DNA of 47,909 nucleotides from Cytophagales bacterium (GTDB lineage: Bacteria > Bacteroidota > Bacteroidia > Cytophagales > Flammeovirgaceae), in assembly GCA_025056215.1 (NCBI GenBank), contig JANWWC010000008.1:1-47909 (forward strand). Direction: 5' to 3'. The notes below the pieces were generated by a model. The model was not told the DNA's origin. It saw only the letters and a program-made list of their open reading frames with translations, and did not search any database. The stretch's first letter is position 1. Every line of letters begins with the position of its first letter. The position numbers and the translations under genes are program-made. Shown one piece after another: positions 43,344 through 47,909 of the stretch.

Positions 43344-44621
43344 TTAGTTAGCTTGTAAAAGAGAGATTCCAATTTCACAATGAAGGCATTTTTTTTGTTG
43401 GCAGAATTGATGATACAACTCTATAGCGCCTTGGCTTTCGAAAGCAGTTCGCAAAGGCATTTGGCTGACTTTCCATTTATCCGTAATCGAGTTTTTTTCA
43501 GGTTTTAATAAGGTGAGCCATTCGAGTGCTTTTTTATAAAATTGTTCTTCTGAACGATATTCCGAATAACTTACTAAAAGCGGAACAACTGTGTTGATGA
43601 GAATATTTTCGACGCTTTCTCGACCTAATCCCGCGATTTTTTCCGAAGATTCCTGTCCAAATTTATAATGAGTTTGCCAATATGCAGATTGTTTTACTTG
43701 CAACATAGAAATCACTTCTTCAACTGTCTCAGCAAACAAAAAGCGAGAAAAAAAGCTTTCTTCCCTAAAAATAAGCATTGCTAATTGTGCAATTCGAATG
43801 GTAGGGAAATTTGCTGGCCGCGTGGGTGAAAATTTCCACATCGCTGCCAAATGAGTAATAGAAATCTGGTATTTCTTCGATAAAAACTTATATTCTTTCC
43901 ATAGATTTTTTGCATAAGTGTCTGTTTCTGTTTCGTGTAATAGTCCGCTTGTTCCAAAAAGGAGCGCTTCTATTGAAAGAAGGTTGTCGCGATGCTTCTG
44001 CAAAACTTTTAAAGGTATAGCTTTAGCTAAAAGGAGCATAGGCTCGCTGTTGATTTTGAATCCTAAATTTTGTGCTAAAAGTTGGTAAGTAGTTTCTTCC
44101 CAATTTTTTTCGCTTTTTTCAAATAGCTCTTTGATAGTTGATTTTTTTCTTTCTAAGCGATTTTTCAAAGCTGTCTGCAACATCGAAACCTTAATCGTTT
44201 GTTTTACTTTCGAAAGTTGTGCCTGACAAGGAATTTCAGCAGCCGTTTCTATTAAGTTGAAATATTGCTCCACAACTAAAGGGGAGGTTCTTTTGCAGAG
44301 AGCTAAAGTAGGAAGGAGCATTCCATTTTCTCGAAAAATCGTTTTATCGTGTTCCCATACGACGTGCAGAACGACGTTATTATAAGTTTTATCCTGTTGA
44401 TGAGAATGTTTCTCCCAGTCAGAACTTTTTACATGAATTTCTATATTTCCAAACCATTCTACATCGTTGATTTTGATTTTGGCATCTAAAAAATCAGCAC
44501 CTGAGTACTGGTTAGGGATGCCTACTGAAAAAATTTCAAGTTTTTCTCCGCTTTCTGTGGTAAGGTTAGCTTTATTAAATTGTTGATATTGCCATAAATA
44601 TTTAATGAAACTCTCTTTCAT
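43344..44621 (-). CDS. DUF2851 family protein
   Basis: A 425-residue protein of a Bacteroidetes/Chlorobi family of unknown function. The conserved N-terminal block is GADFLDAKIKINDVEWFGNI continuing to EIHVKSSDWEKHSH and NNVVLHVVWEHD, which could be an endonuclease-like beta core (acidic residue, then E-x-H-x-K), but this is not proved. The C-terminus has a CLHCEIG pair of cysteines. The ATG at 44621 gives the usual MKESFIKYLWQYQQF start; the open frame upstream to 44726 lacks family similarity. First gene of the kdsA-trmB-gldG operon. Confidence 0.85.
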   Translation of the reverse strand: MKESFIKYLWQYQQFNKANLTTESGEKLEIFSVGIPNQYSGADFLDAKIKINDVEWFGNIEIHVKSSDWEKHSHQQDKTYNNVVLHVVWEHDKTIFRENGMLLPTLALCKRTSPLVVEQYFNLIETAAEIPCQAQLSKVKQTIKVSMLQTALKNRLERKKSTIKELFEKSEKNWEETTYQLLAQNLGFKINSEPMLLLAKAIPLKVLQKHRDNLLSIEALLFGTSGLLHETETDTYAKNLWKEYKFLSKKYQISITHLAAMWKFSPTRPANFPTIRIAQLAMLIFREESFFSRFLFAETVEEVISMLQVKQSAYWQTHYKFGQESSEKIAGLGRESVENILINTVVPLLVSYSEYRSEEQFYKKALEWLTLLKPEKNSITDKWKVSQMPLRTAFESQGAIELYHQFCQQKKCLHCEIGISLLQAN

Positions 44622-45101
44622 CTTTTTCGATTTGCTAGGCGGAAAATTAAGCATTCGCATAGCAAAAGTGAACAGAGAAGTAAAAAACTTTTCTAAGAAG
44701 AGAAAGGTCGTTCTGCTGGGTTGCATTCTCCTTCTACGATTCTGATTGTGCGCTTTACCTTTTAGAATTTGATCTCAATTAAAGCGCGGGAGAATTTCTT
44801 TAGATATTTTTTGCTCTGACAGAACGCAAAAGTTCTTGTAGTAGGCGATTGTGACCCAATTTCAGCTACTCCCAGTTTCCTGTATTTTGTTACTAATGGG
44901 CAGAAAAGAAGATCGGAAAAGAGTTCTTTTTGTTATACTTATTAGCACACTAGAAATTGTTTGCAAATAGCGGACCTTGTCTGTTTTGTCGGAAAGTTAG
45001 TGCAATTCCCTAATGAAAATGCATTTGAAAAACGAACGTGTTATAATGTATGTTTACTTACATCTACTCATTAGGAGATTTTTTTATATTTTTCAACTGC
45101 G

Positions 45102-45232
45102 AAAAAGTGAATGTCTCTGCTTCAGTATTCAATTTGAGAGAGGCTCAGTTCGCTGTTTATTTCGAAGTAATCTGCAGCCAAATACATTAGGGTGGTTGTG
45201 GTTTGCTTTCAAAAGAAGGCTTTTGACCCAAC
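45102..45232 (-). ncRNA. Candidate tracrRNA
   Basis: The minus-strand transcript of the solo repeat would be complementary to the 5' 23 bases of the CRISPR repeat, the part that in type II systems stays on the crRNA and pairs with tracrRNA. The tail after the anti-repeat would run leftward; GCTG and CAGC can pair, and a weak hairpin (TGAAT and ATTCA) followed by five T ends near 45102. A weak promoter-like AAACTTTG (complement of 45272-45279) lies 40 bases upstream. The 3' end and the promoter are uncertain. Confidence 0.45.
45195..45232 (+). repeat. Solo degenerate CRISPR repeat (anti-repeat)
   Basis: The first 23 bases (45195-45217) are identical to bases 1-23 of the CRISPR repeat 2.3 kb downstream. 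The rest aligns with a gap: TTTTG is kept and the end is CCCAAC instead of CACAAC. The GATATTTG part, which forms the promoter in the array repeats, is deleted. The pattern fits a tracrRNA anti-repeat better than a worn array remnant. Confidence 0.85.
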
Positions 45233-45544
45233 ATTTTTCTAGTGCATAAAATGAGTTAAAGAGATTGCCTTCAAAGTTTCAACATAAATTGTTCATTCTT
45301 TGCAATAGAAAACACAACTAGATGTGATCTAAATTAATTTTTATTTGCATGAAAAATTTATTGTTGTAGATTTAATCCGTTTCATGCATTGTAGACTTTG
45401 TATCCAAAATATCAAGGAATTGCTCCAATGCATATAGAGATAATACAATTGCTTGCGATTTTATTTGTAAAAACTTATCTTGATTTCCCGAGTTCAAAAT
45501 TTTTTTAATGTATAAAATGGGTTTAATTAAAACATTCCAGATTT

Positions 45545-47554
45545 ATGGCATCCTTCCTTAAAAAAAATAATAGCATTAGTTTTAAAATATCGCTATCGCT
45601 TGTAGTATTGACCGCTTGCTCGATATTGGTAATTTTTTTGGTGGGTCATTCAATATATACTTTTAAAAAAAGCAATATCAGGTTTGCTGAAAACAACACG
45701 ATTCTAGCAGCGCGTGATTATGCCAACTTATTCAAGTCTACTATGGAGGATGCTTTGATAATCACAAATACTTTATCAAAGCAGTTATTGGGGAATACTA
45801 GTGAAACATCGACATTAAAAGTAAGCAGAGAAATAGCCAACGAAGTTCTAATACAAGTATTGATTCAGAATAAATGGTTGCTTGGCACATGGACAATTTG
45901 GGAACCAAATGCTTTTGATGGTAATGATTCTTTGTTTGCCAGCACGGATTGTCACGATAGTACGGGGCGTTTTATTCCTTATTGGGTTCGTGGTGAAGAT
46001 GGGAAAATTCATTGTGAGGCGGTAGCTTATTATGAGGATCAAGACGGCGATGGTGATTTTTATCAGTTGCCCAAAAAAGGAAAAAAAGAAATGATCGTAG
46101 GTCCTTTTTATTACAACGGAATATTTATGGTATCCATTGTCACGCCTATTCTTAAGGATGATAAGTTTTATGGTGTAGTGGGCTGTGACGTAAGTATAGG
46201 CTGGATTCAAAACTGGGTTGACAGTGTAAAATTTTACAATGGTAAAGGTATCATAAACATAATTGCTGCTGATGGAACCATTGTTGCAGCACAAGGGAGA
46301 AAGGAATTAGTAGGTAAAAAAGTCGAAGTTTTACATTTAGCACACATTGATAAGTGGAGAAAATCGGAAAAAACTGGAGTTTTTATTGTTAATGACACAC
46401 TGTTTACCTACGTACCCTTTTATATTGGTCAAACGGATCAACAATGGCTGCTAAACATTGCCGTGCCAATTGAAGTATTAACGGCAGAGGCAGATGAAGA
46501 AATGGCTAAACTCTTAATCGGTGGGATAATTTTACTTATTGCTTTCGTCTACATTGTTAATTACTTTCTGAAAAAATTAGTTAAACCAATCAAAGCAATA
46601 ACAATTTCAGCCGATAAAGTTTTGTTAGGGAATTTAAATTATAAAAGCATGAACATCGACTCGGCTGAAATAAAACAATTAGATGAAGTGTTTAGTAAAC
46701 TTGTTGCTTTCTTAAAAGATATTACGAAGGTATGCACTGCAGTTGCTAATGGTGATTTTACCCAAAGAGTATGCATAAGGAGTGAAAAAGACGAATTGGG
46801 CAAATCTGTTAATCAAATGATAGAAAATTTGAAAAAAGCGGCAGAAGAAGACAAGATACGGAGTTGGGTGACAGAAGGTTTAGCTAAATTTGGAAACATA
46901 CTGCGAGCTGGCAGGGATATAAAAAAGCTTTCGGAAGATATATTATCGAACTTAGTAAAGGATTTGGAATTAAATCAAGGTTGGATGTTTTTATTGAACG
47001 ATTCTGATGCAAATGATGAGTATTTGGAGTTAGTAGCATGCTATGCATACGATCGCAAAAAGTTTTTAAAAAAGCGTGTTGAGATAGGGGAAGGTTTAGC
47101 AGGTCAGTGTTACTTGGAAAAGTCCACTATTTATTTGACAAAAATACCTGATGACTATGCTAAAATTAAGTCGGGGTTAGGAGATTGTTCTCCGAGCTGT
47201 GTATTGATAGTACCTTTGAAGTTTAACGATAAAGTGGAAGGGGTTATGGAATTAGCATCGTATAATAAATTAAAAGAACATGAGATAGCGTTTGTTGAGA
47301 AGTTGGCTGAAAATATTGCATCAACTATATCGAACTTAAAAGTTAATGAGCGAACAAAGGTTCTTTTGAATATTACGCAAACACAAGCTGAAGAGATTCG
47401 AGTACAGAAAGAGGAAATGCTTCAAAAAATGGAAGATTTAAGGGCTGCTTATGAGGAGATAAAGAATAAGGAACAAGAATATTTACAACAAATTGCACAT
47501 TTAAGACAAGAATTAGAGAGACGCTACTCTGATAAATCCAACATTCCAGTATGA
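45545..47554 (+). CDS. Cache-HAMP-GAF membrane receptor without kinase
   Basis: A 669-residue sensor. Residues 16-38 are the first membrane helix, about 45-310 a periplasmic double-Cache ligand domain (WTIWEPNAFDGND, YWVRGEDGKI, YYNGIFMVSIVTPI, GVVGCDVSI), and 323-345 the second membrane helix. Two tandem HAMP-like segments follow (about 347-440, with LGNLNYK and ANGDFTQRV), then a GAF domain (about 455-600, GEGLAGQCYLEKS, VLIVPLKFNDKVEGVMELAS) and a coiled coil to the end. No kinase, cyclase or MCP output is present. It is a paralogue of the protein at 25033-26991. The CRISPR array starts 17 bp after its stop. Confidence 0.85.
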   Translation: MASFLKKNNSISFKISLSLVVLTACSILVIFLVGHSIYTFKKSNIRFAENNTILAARDYANLFKSTMEDALIITNTLSKQLLGNTSETSTLKVSREIANEVLIQVLIQNKWLLGTWTIWEPNAFDGNDSLFASTDCHDSTGRFIPYWVRGEDGKIHCEAVAYYEDQDGDGDFYQLPKKGKKEMIVGPFYYNGIFMVSIVTPILKDDKFYGVVGCDVSIGWIQNWVDSVKFYNGKGIINIIAADGTIVAAQGRKELVGKKVEVLHLAHIDKWRKSEKTGVFIVNDTLFTYVPFYIGQTDQQWLLNIAVPIEVLTAEADEEMAKLLIGGIILLIAFVYIVNYFLKKLVKPIKAITISADKVLLGNLNYKSMNIDSAEIKQLDEVFSKLVAFLKDITKVCTAVANGDFTQRVCIRSEKDELGKSVNQMIENLKKAAEEDKIRSWVTEGLAKFGNILRAGRDIKKLSEDILSNLVKDLELNQGWMFLLNDSDANDEYLELVACYAYDRKKFLKKRVEIGEGLAGQCYLEKSTIYLTKIPDDYAKIKSGLGDCSPSCVLIVPLKFNDKVEGVMELASYNKLKEHEIAFVEKLAENIASTISNLKVNERTKVLLNITQTQAEEIRVQKEEMLQKMEDLRAAYEEIKNKEQEYLQQIAHLRQELERRYSDKSNIPV

Positions 47555-47571
47555 TTTTAGGAGCGATTTTG

Positions 47572-47909
47572 TTTGTGGTTTGCTTTCAAAAGAAAGTTTT
47601 GTGATATTTGCACAACTAATTGAGTCATAAAAATTAGTGGCGCCGTAGTTGTGGTTTGCTTTCAAAAGAAAGTTTTGTGATATTTGCACAACAAAGCATT
47701 CTTTTCCGTGTTTGGGTTCGGGGTTGTGGTTTGCTTTCAAAAGAAAGTTTTGTGATATTTGCACAACGGTTAGCTCGTTCGTTTTTGTTAAACCTAAGTT
47801 GTGGTTTGCTTTCAAAAGAAAGTTTTGTGATATTTGCACAACAAAATTTCCTTCCGAACCCAAACCGGGTTGTGGTTTGCTTTCAAAAGAAAGTTTTGTG
47901 ATATTTGCA
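47572..47909 (+). CRISPR. CRISPR array, 45-bp repeats (type II-C-like), cut by window end
   Basis: Five repeats at 47572-47616, 47648-47692, 47723-47767, 47798-47842 and 47869-47909 (the last cut after 41 bases). They are identical except that the first repeat begins T instead of G. Spacers are 31, 30, 30 and 26 bp. Each repeat has a 6-bp terminal inverted repeat (GTTGTG and CACAAC) and an inner hairpin CTTTC-AAAA-GAAAG. Repeat length, spacer size and the GTTGTGGTTTG start fit type II-C arrays of Bacteroidetes; the 36-bp repeats of Cas13b systems are excluded by length. The solo repeat upstream supports crRNA transcription on the plus strand. No cas genes are in the window. Open frames across this array are artefacts. 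Confidence 0.95.

Larger units (their letters stand above)
44622..45544. other. Gene-free region before the Cache/GAF receptor
   Basis: A 0.9-kb gap between divergent genes. It holds the solo CRISPR-like repeat at 45195-45232 and the candidate tracrRNA. A small hairpin (AGAAC, GCAAAA, GTTCT) lies at 44820-44835. An open frame at 45013-45249 on the plus strand runs through the solo repeat and does not look like a protein. No cas gene, tRNA or other gene was recognised. Confidence 0.6.

Noticed and set aside
45195-45232. Remnant of a degraded second CRISPR array
   Set aside because: Only one copy is present, with no spacer-like spacing to another copy. Conservation is limited exactly to the crRNA-pairing part, which fits an anti-repeat better, though a remnant cannot be fully excluded.
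45013-45249. A 78-codon open frame on the plus strand
   Set aside because: It runs through the solo CRISPR repeat, has no similarity or codon pattern of a real gene and no start signal. It is better explained as non-coding sequence around the candidate tracrRNA.
47513-47901. Open frames on both strands across the CRISPR array
   Set aside because: They encode the repeat unit over and over (e.g. VVQISQNFLLKANHN) and arise because repeat plus spacer lengths keep the frame; they are not proteins.
47572-47909. Type VI-B (Cas13b) array
   Set aside because: The GTTG...ACAAC ends resemble Cas13b repeats, but those are 36 bp. The 45-bp length, 30-bp spacers and the separate anti-repeat favour type II-C.

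Overview
The window is an AT-rich, gene-dense piece of a Bacteroidetes chromosome, most likely from a gliding bacterium of the Cytophagales type. The evidence is a GldG gliding protein, a giant secreted protein with a type IX secretion (T9SS) C-terminal sorting domain, Bacteroidetes-only families (DUF2480, DUF2851, DUF4834), a beta-carotene ketolase of the kind found in pigmented gliders, large GAF/HAMP/PAS proteins without kinase domains, and promoters of the Bacteroidetes form TTTG-N20/21-TAnnTTTG. Ribosome binding sites are mostly not recognisable, as is usual in this phylum.

Layout. 143-3211 (+): a CzcA/CusA-type heavy-metal RND pump. 3208-12559: a long leftward run of mainly housekeeping genes. 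In transcription order these are a DksA-like regulator, a secreted protein, a putative AbiC-like phage-abortive-infection protein, dnaX, a universal stress protein, then ppa-DUF4834-SPOR protein-ftsY-trpS-crtW-DUF2480. The dnaX gene has a -1 frameshift site on a run of ten A, with an in-frame gamma stop and an open tau extension. 12732-20528: an orphan ParA, an OmpA-type lipoprotein, a polytopic membrane protein, the RNA-binding protein Tex, and a von Willebrand-like protein coupled to a polytopic, possibly glycosyltransferase-like, protein. 20657-28466: an alpha-2-macroglobulin-like protein, a GAF/PAS sensor and the exo-muramidase NamZ (DUF1343). 28523-38309: pruA with a coupled PD-(D/E)XK-like protein, ftsQ, and a 2127-residue T9SS surface protein containing a tandemly duplicated module of about 460 residues. 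38484-44621 (-): NeuD-like acetyltransferase and RfbD, then DUF2851-kdsA-trmB-gldG. 44622-45544: a gap of about 0.9 kb. 45545-47554: a Cache/HAMP/GAF receptor. 47572-end: a CRISPR array cut by the window edge.

The most interesting part is the right end. The array has 45-bp repeats and spacers of 26-31 bp, which fits type II-C of Bacteroidetes. Each repeat carries a near-consensus Bacteroidetes promoter whose predicted start falls at the first base of the following spacer. A solo degenerate repeat lies 2.3 kb upstream in the 0.9-kb gap; it keeps exactly the 5' 23 bases of the repeat and has lost the promoter part, which is what a tracrRNA anti-repeat should look like. No cas gene is in the window, so they would have to lie to the right. 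Two spacers share a 12-base segment in opposite orientation.

No rRNA, tRNA, insertion sequence or prophage was recognised.
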